This document shows, in pieces, positions 38,101 through 47,225 of a stretch of DNA of 64,000 nucleotides. Numbering within the stretch: position 1 is the first letter of the stretch; each line of letters begins with the position of its first letter. The DNA is from Gammaproteobacteria bacterium UBA2679 (GTDB lineage Bacteria > Pseudomonadota > Gammaproteobacteria > Pseudomonadales > Oleiphilaceae): positions 499,511 through 563,510 of the forward strand of contig DEMD01000003.1 in assembly GCA_002354735.1 (NCBI GenBank), read 5' to 3'. Below the pieces are notes generated by a model. The model was given only the letters and a program-made list of their open reading frames with translations. It made no database searches and was not told the origin of the DNA. A program made the translations under genes and the position numbers.

Positions 38101-39078
38101 TCATTTCTGCAGAAAATCGGCCACCTGTGACAGCGTCGACTGCAGCATGGACTCCCGCTGATCTGCCGCAGGGCCGGCTTCGAGCACCTGCAGACCCGGC
38201 CATCGACGAAGCCAAGTCATCTGACGCTTCGCCAACTGGCGCGTTGCAGCAATGCCTCGCGCCCTCATCTCTGCGTGGGAGCAGTGGCCATTGAGAAACT
38301 CCCAGACCTGCGCGTAACCAACTGCGCGCACACTTGGCATATCGTCATGCAGATCACCCCGATCGAGCAGCACCTTCACTTCTTCAATCAGGCCAGCATC
38401 AAGCATCAGGTCAAAGCGTAGTGCGATCTGTTCGTGAAGCCATGCACGATCGCTCGGCATGATACCGAACTGGAGAAAGCTGACAAGCTGTCCATCGGCA
38501 AGACGCACCTCGCCCGAGGTCCCATCCGAGGCCTGGGCCTCCCAGTGATCGGAAATCGGCCTGCCGGAAATCGCATGAACCTCGAGCGCTCTGCTCAGCC
38601 GCTGCAGGTTATTCGGATGGATCGACTGGCAGGCGACGGGGTCGATGCTGCGGAGTTGCTCATACATCGCTGGCCAGCCCACACGTTCAGCCTCGGCCTG
38701 TATGCCTGCTCTGACTTCAGGCGTGGAGGCAGGCATGTCAGCCATACCATCCAGCAGGCGCTTGAAATAGAGACTGGTGCCGCCCACGATCACGGGGACC
38801 TGTCCCCGACCCAGAGCAGCCTCGATCTCAGCGATCGCGTCCCTGCGAAACTCTGCCGCTGAGTAAGCCTCTGCAGGATCCCTGATATCGATTAGTGCAT
38901 GGGGAAAGCGTTCGAGCTCTCCTCGATCGGGTTTGGCTGAGCCGATATCCATGCCTCGATATATCATCACTGAATCGGCACTGATGATGTGAACCGGATA
39001 TCTCATCGCAAGTTCGCAGGCCAGCCAGGTCTTGCCTGACGCCGTGGGCCCCATGATCACTACGGCCCGTGGCTTCAT
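38101..39078 (-). CDS. miaA: tRNA dimethylallyltransferase MiaA
   Basis: This 325-residue protein has the P-loop IMGPTASGKTWLACELA, HIISADSVMIYRGMDIGSAK and the usual C-terminal ARQLAKRQMTWLRRW-type segment (ATRQLAKRQMTWLRRW). It adds the isopentenyl group to A37 of tRNAs reading UNN codons; later steps use iron-sulfur MiaB. It begins only seven bases after the unknown gene at 39086, which has a Fur-type promoter. It is followed by hfq, but mutL is displaced from its usual place next to it. Confidence 0.96.
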   Translation of the reverse strand: MKPRAVVIMGPTASGKTWLACELAMRYPVHIISADSVMIYRGMDIGSAKPDRGELERFPHALIDIRDPAEAYSAAEFRRDAIAEIEAALGRGQVPVIVGGTSLYFKRLLDGMADMPASTPEVRAGIQAEAERVGWPAMYEQLRSIDPVACQSIHPNNLQRLSRALEVHAISGRPISDHWEAQASDGTSGEVRLADGQLVSFLQFGIMPSDRAWLHEQIALRFDLMLDAGLIEEVKVLLDRGDLHDDMPSVRAVGYAQVWEFLNGHCSHAEMRARGIAATRQLAKRQMTWLRRWPGLQVLEAGPAADQRESMLQSTLSQVADFLQK

Positions 39079-39085
39079 AGAAGCA

Positions 39086-39706
39086 TCAACATGGCAGACG
39101 CTGCGTTGGAACTGACTGTTCGGCGAGATACATCATAGAGATCCGGTTCGACAGCGGGCTCAGCAAACATGCAAGCTCAGCCTGCCTCAGCAGAAAAGAT
39201 TTCATCGCGCTGTCATCCCTGAACACATCGGCACCCTCAACTTCACCTTCACTCTTCTGATCCAGCGCCTGTTTCGTAGTTTCGCGCTCGAAATAGGCTA
39301 ACAGGCAGCTCGTGAAATCGACAGGCAGAAACACCCAGACCGCAAGCAGGCGTTTCAATTCCAGCGCCACACCAGCAGCAATGGCTTTGGCTTTTTCAGT
39401 GAGTTTCATCTGGTCGTAGGCTTCCCAGAGCGTAATAGAGGCGACGATATACATGGCGAGTGCCCTGGCAAACGGCCTGCCCGGGTCCATGGAGGACGAG
39501 CCGGCAGCAAACAGACGCGAGGCCTGCAGCCTGGCTTCCAGCAAGGCCACGTCAGCAGCGCAACCCGCCAATGGCACCGCATCGCGCCAGAGACAGCAGC
39601 GGCTATTGAGTTCAGCCATATCCATCCATTCACTCCAGAGCCGTGACCGATCTGAACTGCTAAGTGCTGCGATTGATCGCTGGTGCGAGCTGCAAATAAA
39701 AACCAT
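39086..39706 (-). CDS. unknown 206-residue protein behind a Fur-type promoter
   Basis: I do not recognise this family. From the ATG at 39706 (AGGAGA five bases upstream) it encodes a mostly helical, Cys- and Leu-rich protein. The middle is hydrophobic (RALAMYIVASITLWEAYDQM) and a second segment (LLAVWVFLPVDFTSCLLAYF) could touch a membrane; no signal peptide is evident. An iron-repressed gene is likely: a near-perfect Fur box overlaps its -35/-10 promoter. It ends seven bases before miaA, so miaA and hfq may be read from the same promoter. The frame is open to 39751. Confidence 0.7.
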   Translation of the reverse strand: MVFICSSHQRSIAALSSSDRSRLWSEWMDMAELNSRCCLWRDAVPLAGCAADVALLEARLQASRLFAAGSSSMDPGRPFARALAMYIVASITLWEAYDQMKLTEKAKAIAAGVALELKRLLAVWVFLPVDFTSCLLAYFERETTKQALDQKSEGEVEGADVFRDDSAMKSFLLRQAELACLLSPLSNRISMMYLAEQSVPTQRLPC

Positions 39707-39749
39707 GGTCTCTCCTGATGTACGAATGGTCAACTGGGATCGAACATTC

Positions 39750-39779
39750 ATATTAGGTGATAATGATTCTCATTTTCAA
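39750..39779 (-). promoter_or_regulatory. sigma-70 promoter under the Fur box
   Basis: TTGAAA (39774-39779) and TAATAT (39750-39755) are 18 bases apart on the minus strand, reading toward the unknown gene and miaA. The Fur box fills the spacer, the classic arrangement for iron repression. Confidence 0.75.
39759..39777. promoter_or_regulatory. Fur box
   Basis: GATAATGATTCTCATTTTC matches the 19-base Fur consensus GATAATGATAATCATTATC at 16 positions. It lies 53-71 bases before the start of the unknown gene at 39706 and overlaps that promoter. It is also only 14 bases from the stop of the RND pump gene, so it is unlikely to serve the pump. Confidence 0.85.
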
Positions 39780-39790
39780 CAGTTATTCGC

Positions 39791-42700
39791 TCAAGCCTTC
39801 CCAGTGATTATCATGTCCCTCTCACCATGCACTTCAGCTTCGCGTATCAGCGCAGCTTCTACAGCATTGGTGGATGTCGTAAACCGGGCGAGCAGACTGT
39901 AGAGGACAGGAATAATGAACAGCGTGAGGGTTGTGGCAAACAGCAGACCGCCCAGGATCACCACACCTATGGCAGCGCGGCTTTCGGCCCCGGCGCCGGT
40001 TGCCAATACCAGCGGCACAGCGCCGATAACTGTGGATATGGTGGTCATCAGGATCGGCCTGAAGCGCAGAATACTGCCTTCGAGGATGGCTTCAGATATC
40101 GTGCGCCCACGGTCGCGCAGCTGATTGGCGAACTCAACGATCAGGATCCCGTTCTTTGCCATAAGTCCAAGCAGCATGATGATACCGATCTGGCTGTAGA
40201 GGTTCATTGTGATACCGGATAACAGCAGAGCGATAAGCGCTCCGGTCACCGCCAGTGGCACTGATAGCATGATGATCATAGGGTGGATCCAGCTCTCGAA
40301 CTGAGCCGCCAGCACCAGGAAGACAATGAGGAACGCCAGACCGAAAGTGAGATAGATCGACGAGGATGAGTCAGCGAATTCCCGGCTCAGGCCCTTGAAG
40401 GATATTCTCGCCTCAGGCGGCAGCTCATCGATCGCGAGCTGTTGAAAGTAGTCCAGTGCGGAGCCGAGGTCATAGCCCGGTGCGAGTGATCCGCTGATCA
40501 CCACTGCCGGCAGCCGATCGACCCTGCGCAGATCGGGATTGGCGCCCACCTCAGTCACATCGACCAGGGCCTGCAGGGGAATCAGCTGACCGCCTTCTCG
40601 CGGACGCACGAATATTTCTCCAAGATCACTGGGTGAGGCCCGATCAGCATCAGCTGCCTGCATGATGACATTGTACTCCCGACCACCCGAGGAATAGGTC
40701 GTCACCTTCCGTGAGGCAAGCATGGTCTGCAGCGTCAGCCCAACATCCTGAATGGTGATATCCAGGTCTGCTGCGCGTTCGCGATCGATGTTCACGCGGA
40801 GCTCCGGCCTGGTCAACTCGAAATCGCTTTCGAGATTCTGCAGGCCCGGATTGTCTTTTGCCAGCTGAAGAAGTTCATCACTCCAACGCTGCACACTCTC
40901 GTAATCCGGGCCGCCCAAGACAATTTCCAGCGGCTGGTTGAACCCGCGCTGCCCCAGGCCGGGAGGGTTGACTGCGACAGCCCTGACGCCCGGCACCGAC
41001 GACAGCTTGCCGAATAACTCTGCTGCAATAGCCTGCTGCTTGGTATCGCGCTCTTCCCACGGCTTCAGTCGCATGATGATAAAGCCCCGGTCTGCCTCTT
41101 CACGGAAACCGACTATGGTGAGCAGGCTCTCGGTAAGCCCTGCCTGCTGGTAAGGCGCGAGTATCTCTTCGACCTTTTTGACGTGATGATCTGTGTAGTC
41201 GACCGTAGCGCCCCGCGGTGCGCTGGCCGGCATGATGATGATGCCGCGATCTTCCGTCGGCGCCAGTTCCTGCGGAATCATCGGGAAGATGACTACACTC
41301 AGCAGCAGCCCCACCATTCCCAGCCCAAGCGTGAGCCCCGGCTGACGCAACGAAAACTTGAGCGCGCGTTCATAGCCGCGATTCATTCCGGCAAACACGC
41401 TTTCACTGAAAGCCCACACTCGGTGCCCCTCGGCGCTTTCGGGGCTATGGCGCAGCCACTTGGAGCACAGCATCGGTGCCAGTGTGAGCGCCACCAGACT
41501 GGAGACCACCACAGCTGCCGCAAGCGTAAAGCCAAACTCACTGAAAAGCCGGCCCACATTGCCCCCCATGAAGGAGATCGGAACGAATACCGCCACTAGC
41601 GTGAGTGTTGTCGCCACGACGGCAAAAGCCACTTCACGGGCGCCTTTGAAGGCCGCCAGCAGTGGCGGCTCCCCCTCATCGATCCGCCGCTGTATGTTTT
41701 CGAGCATGACGATGGCGTCATCGACCACCAGACCTATCGCCAGAATAATTGCGAGTAGCGTGAGCACATTGATAGAAAAGCCAAGACTCCCAAGGCCTAT
41801 GAAGGCGCCAATGATACTGACGGGAATTGTGACGGCGGGTATGAGCGTGGCTCGCCAGGAGCGCAGAAAGATGAATATGACCAGGATGACGAGCGCAACG
41901 GAAATCCCGAGCGTCACAAGCACTTCCTTTATTGAAGCACGTATGAAGACTGACTCATCGTAATTCTCTGCAACAGAGACTTCGGGCGGCAAGGTGAGGC
42001 GGATCTTTTCGAGCTCCGCACTCACAAGATCGGACACGGCGACGGTGTTTGATTTCGACTGGCGGATGATCCCGAGGCCAATGGCTGTTCTCGCATTCGC
42101 CCTTAGCCGGCTGGTGTCAGACTCAACACCCAACTTCACATCTGCGACTTCACCTAGCCTAAGCAACTGATTGCCAGAGCGACGAATAACCAGATCACGG
42201 AATTCTTCGACGGTAGCGAGACGGCCTTCTGCACGGACAGTGAAATCGCGGGCAGTAGACTCGATAGAGCCAGCCGGGAGTTCGATATTATTGGTTCGAA
42301 GTGCCTGTTCGACCTCCGAGACCGTGATGTTGCGTGCGGCCAGGCGCTCGCGGTTGAGCCATATTCTGATCGCGTAGCGTCGCTGACCACCGATGGTCAC
42401 GTCGGCAACGCCATCGAGCACTGAAAGCCGGTCTACCAGTACACGCTCAGCATAATCACTCAGCTCTGCACTGTCCCAGACATCGCTTTGCAGGGTGACC
42501 CACATCATGGGCCGTGCATCGGAGTCGGATTTGCTGACGACCGGTGGATCCGCAGCCTCAGGAAGCTCAGCCAAAATTCGGGAAACTGCGTCTCGCACAT
42601 CGTTTGCCGCTACGTCGATATCACGCGAAGTGTTGAATTCGATGTTCGTCCGCGACTCGCCCTGCTCGGTACTCGACTCGACCGATTTGATGCCTTCTAT

Positions 42701-42919
42701 TCCACTGATCGCGCCTTCTATGACCTGAGTTATCTGCGTGTCTACGACTTCAGCTGCAGCACCAATATAGTCAGTCGCGACAGAAACAACTGGTGGATCG
42801 ATGTCAGGATATTCACGGACGGGCAGCCCACGCAGGGCCGCGACGCCGAATACGACAATAAGCAGACTGATAACGGTGGCAAATACTGGACGTTTTATCG
42901 AAACATCGGACAGGATCAC
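39791..42919 (-). CDS. RND efflux pump inner-membrane protein (HAE1 family)
   Basis: This 1042-residue protein has twelve membrane helices and two large periplasmic loops. The family start is RPVFATVISLLIVVFGVAAL, and the proton-relay Asp pair lies in TM4 (GLVVDDAIVMLENIQRRI). It expels drugs or other amphiphiles using the proton gradient. It overlaps the membrane-fusion partner by four bases. No outer-membrane channel gene is nearby, so it probably uses a TolC-like protein encoded elsewhere. Confidence 0.95.
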   Translation of the reverse strand: MILSDVSIKRPVFATVISLLIVVFGVAALRGLPVREYPDIDPPVVSVATDYIGAAAEVVDTQITQVIEGAISGIEGIKSVESSTEQGESRTNIEFNTSRDIDVAANDVRDAVSRILAELPEAADPPVVSKSDSDARPMMWVTLQSDVWDSAELSDYAERVLVDRLSVLDGVADVTIGGQRRYAIRIWLNRERLAARNITVSEVEQALRTNNIELPAGSIESTARDFTVRAEGRLATVEEFRDLVIRRSGNQLLRLGEVADVKLGVESDTSRLRANARTAIGLGIIRQSKSNTVAVSDLVSAELEKIRLTLPPEVSVAENYDESVFIRASIKEVLVTLGISVALVILVIFIFLRSWRATLIPAVTIPVSIIGAFIGLGSLGFSINVLTLLAIILAIGLVVDDAIVMLENIQRRIDEGEPPLLAAFKGAREVAFAVVATTLTLVAVFVPISFMGGNVGRLFSEFGFTLAAAVVVSSLVALTLAPMLCSKWLRHSPESAEGHRVWAFSESVFAGMNRGYERALKFSLRQPGLTLGLGMVGLLLSVVIFPMIPQELAPTEDRGIIIMPASAPRGATVDYTDHHVKKVEEILAPYQQAGLTESLLTIVGFREEADRGFIIMRLKPWEERDTKQQAIAAELFGKLSSVPGVRAVAVNPPGLGQRGFNQPLEIVLGGPDYESVQRWSDELLQLAKDNPGLQNLESDFELTRPELRVNIDRERAADLDITIQDVGLTLQTMLASRKVTTYSSGGREYNVIMQAADADRASPSDLGEIFVRPREGGQLIPLQALVDVTEVGANPDLRRVDRLPAVVISGSLAPGYDLGSALDYFQQLAIDELPPEARISFKGLSREFADSSSSIYLTFGLAFLIVFLVLAAQFESWIHPMIIMLSVPLAVTGALIALLLSGITMNLYSQIGIIMLLGLMAKNGILIVEFANQLRDRGRTISEAILEGSILRFRPILMTTISTVIGAVPLVLATGAGAESRAAIGVVILGGLLFATTLTLFIIPVLYSLLARFTTSTNAVEAALIREAEVHGERDMIITGKA

Positions 42920-44043
42920 AGCGCACTACCCGAGGCCGTAACTCCGCCCTGCCTGGCGGGCCGAACGGCATGCTTATCTACAACGAGTGCGTCCTCGTCG
43001 ACCTGAATCGTCACGAGATCGCCGCTACTGAGACGATCCTGGCCAGTCACGACCACCTGATGACCTGTTGACAGTCCGCTTGCGACCTCCACCTGGCCAG
43101 GCTCTCGAGATCCCAGCACGACCCGAGTGCGTGTCGCCTTATTGCCTTCTACCACAAACACGTAGGCATGCCGCCCCTGCACTAATACAGCCTGCTCCGG
43201 AATCACCAGACTGTCGCGTTCGCGCAGGATGAGGCTTACCGACATGAACAAGCCCGGCTTCAGACGTCCATCAGGATTATCGATCAGTGCCTTGACCGGC
43301 AGTGTCCGGCTCAGCTCATCCAGACGCGAGCCTAATTCTGCAAGCGTCCCTCTGAAAGTCTCATCGGGAAAGGCAGCGGTTGTGGCCGAAAGCGCCTGCC
43401 CCTGACTCACTGCCCCCAGAAAACGCTCGGGCACCGAAAAGTTCAGCTCCATGGGCCCTGTGGCATCGAGGGTGGCGACTGAGTCACCGATGTTGAGATA
43501 CGCGCCTACGCTGAGGTCGCGGAGACCCACTGTACCCGCGAAAGGCGCCTCTATTCGATGATCGGCGAGTCTGGTCGAGGCAGCCACCTGCTGTGCCTCT
43601 GCAACTTCGAGCTGGGTTCGGAGCGCATCCAGCTGAGACTGAGAAATACTGTTGTTGCTGCGCAATCTGCTGGCACGCTGGTACTGTCGTCTTGCATCTT
43701 CAAGCGTAGCATCGGCGACCTGAAGATCTGCCTTCGCCTGCCGATCGCTCAAACGAACAAGCAGTTGGCCTTTTTCGACCTGCTGACCTGGCTCGAAGTT
43801 GAGCTCGACTATGCGGCCGCTGACTTCACTGGTCAGCTCAATCTGCTGGCGTGATCTGAGCGTGCCGACCGCAGTGACCCGATCACTGACTGAGGCCGAT
43901 ACCGGTGATATGACATTGACCACACGCGGCTGCTTCTCGCGCCTGGTTTCAGGTTCGACCTGGTGGTAGACGGTTTGGAATCCGAAAATTGCTGCGCCTG
44001 CGAGAAGCGTGATGAAGAGCGCGATGGCCCACTGCTTTGCCAT
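42916..44043 (-). CDS. RND efflux membrane-fusion (periplasmic adaptor) protein
   Basis: This 375-residue protein has an N-terminal membrane anchor (WAIALFITLLAGAAIFGFQ), a lipoyl half (SEVSGRIVELNFEPGQQVEK), a helical hairpin (AKADLQVADATLEDARRQYQ) and a beta-barrel end. It links the pump to an outer-membrane channel. The ATG has AGGAAA five bases upstream. It is the first gene of the pair and overlaps the pump gene by four bases. Confidence 0.95.
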   Translation of the reverse strand: MAKQWAIALFITLLAGAAIFGFQTVYHQVEPETRREKQPRVVNVISPVSASVSDRVTAVGTLRSRQQIELTSEVSGRIVELNFEPGQQVEKGQLLVRLSDRQAKADLQVADATLEDARRQYQRASRLRSNNSISQSQLDALRTQLEVAEAQQVAASTRLADHRIEAPFAGTVGLRDLSVGAYLNIGDSVATLDATGPMELNFSVPERFLGAVSQGQALSATTAAFPDETFRGTLAELGSRLDELSRTLPVKALIDNPDGRLKPGLFMSVSLILRERDSLVIPEQAVLVQGRHAYVFVVEGNKATRTRVVLGSREPGQVEVASGLSTGHQVVVTGQDRLSSGDLVTIQVDEDALVVDKHAVRPARQGGVTASGSAL

Positions 44044-44108
44044 ATTCTTTCCTGGGGCGAGCTATTAGCAGGTCAATAATGGCATAGATTCCTCCCCTGG
44101 CTGCTGCC

Positions 44109-44136
44109 ATTACATCATGGTAATAGCCTAGGCCAA
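44109..44136 (-). promoter_or_regulatory. candidate promoter with overlapping palindrome before the efflux pair
   Basis: TTGGCC (44131-44136) and TGTAAT (44109-44114) are 16 bases apart on the minus strand. The -10 side sits in an inverted repeat ATTAC-N6-GTAAT (44109-44124), which could be a repressor site. No regulator gene is adjacent. Confidence 0.4.
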
Positions 44137-44144
44137 GGGGATGG

Positions 44145-46037
44145 CTACTGACCGCGCAAGAACAGGTTATCCAGTGCGTTCATGCTCAGCTGCACCCATG
44201 TGGGTCTACCATGGTTGCATTGGCCGCTGCGTTCGGTCGCCTCCATGCTGCGCAACAATGCGTTCATTTCGTCCAGCGTAAGCCTGCGGTTCGCTCTGAC
44301 AGAGCCATGACAGGCCATCGTAGACAGCAGTCGATCCCGAAGAGCTTCAATCCGGCTGCTTTGCTGATACTGCACCAGATCATCGGCAAGGCCTCTGAGC
44401 AGTTTCTCATGATTGCCACGACGGAGAACCGCCGGCACTTCCCGCAGCACAATGCTCTCGGCAGAAGCCAGTGTATACACCAGACCGAACGCTTCGAGCT
44501 CGCTTCTAAACTCATCAAGGGCAGCAACTTCAAGACTGGAGAGTCGCAGCGAAAACGGCACCAACAGCGCTTGTCGGGGCAATTCGACCTGAGCATCAGC
44601 TTTCTGCTTGAGCCCCTCATAAATGATTCGCTCATGTGCCGCATGCATGTCTACGATCACCAGGCCTCGCGAATTCTGTGCAAGGATGAATACACCGTGC
44701 ACCTGAGCCAGCGCCATACCGAGCGGCAGGCTTTCATGAGCGGCATAAGATGACTCAAGCGACGAACTCACCTCGGTGGGTGTGCGCAGATTCTGATAAA
44801 GCTCCAGCCACTCAGCCGGTCGTCCAGCAGGAGCCGGCTCGGCTATGAACCGACCCGGGCTGTCGGTCGAGGAGTTGTACGCCGACTGCGATGGTTGACC
44901 GAACAGCGACTGGCTGGGCTTGAATATTTCCGACCTCACCGTAGCCTGTGGCTGGGCAGATCGATAATCCGGCCCAGCTTCACCCGCCCGGCTCGAATCT
45001 TCGTCAATGCCCGCTTCATCGCCGGTGGACTCTGCGCTCAGGCCTGCCCTGGTCTCTGCCAGCGCTCGATGCAAACTACGAAACAGGAAGTCGTGGATCA
45101 TCCTGGTTTCCCGGAAGCGTACCTCGTGCTTCGTGGGATGCACGTTTACGTCGACCGCAGATGGATCCAGCTCCAGGTAAAGTACATAGGCCGGATGTCT
45201 GCCGTGAAATAGCACATCGCGGTAAGCCTGGCGAATCGCATGACTGACCAGCCGATCCCGGACCACCCGACCATTGACGAAGAAATACTGTAAGTCAGCA
45301 CGGCTGCGGGAAAACGTCGGCTTCGCCACCCACCCACGCAGTGACAGGCCTGAGCCGTACTCGTCGATGTTCAAGGCACTCTCGACGAACTCCTCATTAC
45401 AAAGCTGGCTGAGCCTGCGGCGTCGCGTATCGTCACAGTTAGCGGCTCTGACCGAAAATTGCGTCTTGCCATTATGCTTCAGTTCAAAGCCAATCAGCGG
45501 ACGTGACAGGGCCTGTTGCCGAAGTGCTTCATCGATGTGTCCGAACTCGGTCTTCTCGGTGCGCAGAAATTTCCGGCGAGCCGGCGTGTTATAGAACAGA
45601 TCCCTGATCTCGACCGTCGTACCCCTGGCACGCGAGGCGGGGCGAGGCTCTGCACTGCCTGCTGTAAGACACCATGCAATGTCACCCTCGTCGGTCTTCG
45701 AAGTCAATGTGGTCCGCGCGACCGAACTGATACTTGCCAGCGCTTCCCCCCTGAACCCCAGTGTCGCCACAGCCTCGAGATCCGAGAGCTCGGCAATCTT
45801 GCTGGTAGCGTGCGGTAGAAGTGCCATCGGCAGGTCTTCGCGGGACATGCCGATACCGTCGTCGCTCACCTGTATGAGCCGGATGCCACCATCCTCGATA
45901 TCCACTGTGACTTGTCGCGCGCCGGCATCCAGTGCATTTTCGACCAGCTCCTTGACTACGGATGCTGGCCGCTCGACGACTTCGCCAGCGGCAATCTGGT
46001 TGGCAAGAACGACACTGAGCTGTTTTATTGAAGACAT
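44145..46037 (-). CDS. mutL: DNA mismatch repair protein MutL
   Basis: A 630-residue product from the ATG at 46037, which gives the family N-terminus (IKQLSVVLANQIAAGEVVER). The GHKL ATPase domain has ENALDAGA and GFRGEALASI. A long linker (about 340-430) and a C-terminal dimerisation domain follow. The latter contains the nuclease motif DMHAAHERIIYE, then ACHGSVRANR and CNHGRPT, so this MutL is probably an active nicking endonuclease, as in bacteria without MutH. An upstream start at 46142 is unlikely. Confidence 0.96.
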   Translation of the reverse strand: MSSIKQLSVVLANQIAAGEVVERPASVVKELVENALDAGARQVTVDIEDGGIRLIQVSDDGIGMSREDLPMALLPHATSKIAELSDLEAVATLGFRGEALASISSVARTTLTSKTDEGDIAWCLTAGSAEPRPASRARGTTVEIRDLFYNTPARRKFLRTEKTEFGHIDEALRQQALSRPLIGFELKHNGKTQFSVRAANCDDTRRRRLSQLCNEEFVESALNIDEYGSGLSLRGWVAKPTFSRSRADLQYFFVNGRVVRDRLVSHAIRQAYRDVLFHGRHPAYVLYLELDPSAVDVNVHPTKHEVRFRETRMIHDFLFRSLHRALAETRAGLSAESTGDEAGIDEDSSRAGEAGPDYRSAQPQATVRSEIFKPSQSLFGQPSQSAYNSSTDSPGRFIAEPAPAGRPAEWLELYQNLRTPTEVSSSLESSYAAHESLPLGMALAQVHGVFILAQNSRGLVIVDMHAAHERIIYEGLKQKADAQVELPRQALLVPFSLRLSSLEVAALDEFRSELEAFGLVYTLASAESIVLREVPAVLRRGNHEKLLRGLADDLVQYQQSSRIEALRDRLLSTMACHGSVRANRRLTLDEMNALLRSMEATERSGQCNHGRPTWVQLSMNALDNLFLRGQ

Positions 46038-46243
46038 AGCAAAGGTTTTACGCGATGAAGGATTGATGCGTGCAAGGAAAGATTCTCGGGAATTTCCCAT
46101 AACGATCTGCAAAACTTTGCCCCAGTGCAAGTTTTTTTGCATGGATCATCGTAAGATGGCGAGCCTGACCTGCCGCTCTGCTGCACATTGCAGCGACTGC
46201 AGGTCACCAGATTCACAAGTACATGCGGATAACTGATCATTTG

Positions 46244-47167
46244 ATGGTTGCAGCTGATTTCACCCGCGCAGGGTCTACAACAACAACGCCTTCCAGTCGC
46301 CGTATCGTTTCCGTCCTGCGCATTACAACGCTCGTTCTGGCGTGTTCGCTTCTGAGTGGCTGCCCCACTATCTATCTGGCTTTCGAAAAACATGCCGGCA
46401 CATTCCTTGTCGCTGTCGACGGCCCGCAATTCGTGCACATCCCTGATACAGATTGGGACAGCCGTAAAAATGCCATGGTTTATTTCTATCGGCCGGCCAG
46501 TCGCTGGTCGCTCGAGGAAATCGACGCACCATCCATCTTCATCGACGATCGGCGCTACTTCAGCATGCGTGGTAGCGGCTTCACCTGGCTGGAGATGGCT
46601 CCAGGCGTCCGCCGGGTCACTGTTCGGCGACCGATAGGATTGCTGCTGGGATTTGAAGGTATTGGCGACTTCGCGCTGAGTAAGCCTGTGGATGCCGAGT
46701 TCGAAGTGGAAGCTGGTAAGGTGTACTACTTCAGATACTCGGAAATCGACAAGCCTTCGAAGAGAAACCCTGACCTGCCACCAGACAGTCTCCTCGGCGA
46801 AGGTGACCTACAACTGGTGAGTGGCGAAGTCGCTTTCGAGGAGATCGTCGATACTCGCTTGATCACCAACAAGCCACCGCTCGGCAAGATTGATGCGCCG
46901 AGGTCAATCGTGCAGCTGAATATTCAGGATTCTTTCGCAAAAGAGCGTCAGCAACTGATGGCGCAGCGCGAAGAGGAGCTGGAAGAACTCAAGGCGGAGG
47001 GCCACTGGCGTCCAGCACCCTGGTACAAGCCCTTTGCTTCCGGCAGCCCTACCAAGCGGGTGGAGGCCGACAAGGCCCTGCGTAAACTGGACAAGGAAGT
47101 AGCTGAATATGAGCGCTCTCTGGCCGCTTCGGAAAAAGACGACAAGAAGTGGTATTGGCCTTTCTGA
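46244..47167 (+). CDS. DUF2846-type lipoprotein
   Basis: This protein of about 307 residues has an N-terminal hydrophobic stretch and lipobox (LVLACSLLSGC). A DUF2846-like domain follows (MVYFYRPASRWSLEEIDAPS, then WLEMAPGVRRVTVRRP). The C-terminal third is charged and helical with coiled-coil character. Starts at 46223 or 46244 both leave a long region before the lipobox and neither has a good ribosome site, so the start is uncertain. Family members are surface or periplasmic lipoproteins of unknown role. Confidence 0.7.
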   Translation: MVAADFTRAGSTTTTPSSRRIVSVLRITTLVLACSLLSGCPTIYLAFEKHAGTFLVAVDGPQFVHIPDTDWDSRKNAMVYFYRPASRWSLEEIDAPSIFIDDRRYFSMRGSGFTWLEMAPGVRRVTVRRPIGLLLGFEGIGDFALSKPVDAEFEVEAGKVYYFRYSEIDKPSKRNPDLPPDSLLGEGDLQLVSGEVAFEEIVDTRLITNKPPLGKIDAPRSIVQLNIQDSFAKERQQLMAQREEELEELKAEGHWRPAPWYKPFASGSPTKRVEADKALRKLDKEVAEYERSLAASEKDDKKWYWPF

Positions 47168-47186
47168 GGCTACTGGCGCAGTGATA

Positions 47187-47213
47187 CCGGTCTGCGAGTA
47201 GAAAGCAGACCGG
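47187..47213. terminator. stem-loop between convergent genes
   Basis: CCGGTCTGC and GCAGACCGG form a nine-base-pair perfect stem with a nine-base loop, 19 bases after the lipoprotein stop and 12 bases after the dps stop on the other strand. There is no clear T tract on either side, so it is a possible two-way but weak terminator. Confidence 0.5.
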
Positions 47214-47225
47214 ACTAACGCTGTG

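Noticed and set aside
39453..39902. Open frame of 149 codons on the plus strand across the Fur box
   Set aside because: It would run through the Fur promoter and into the end of the RND gene. No domain, no ribosome site.
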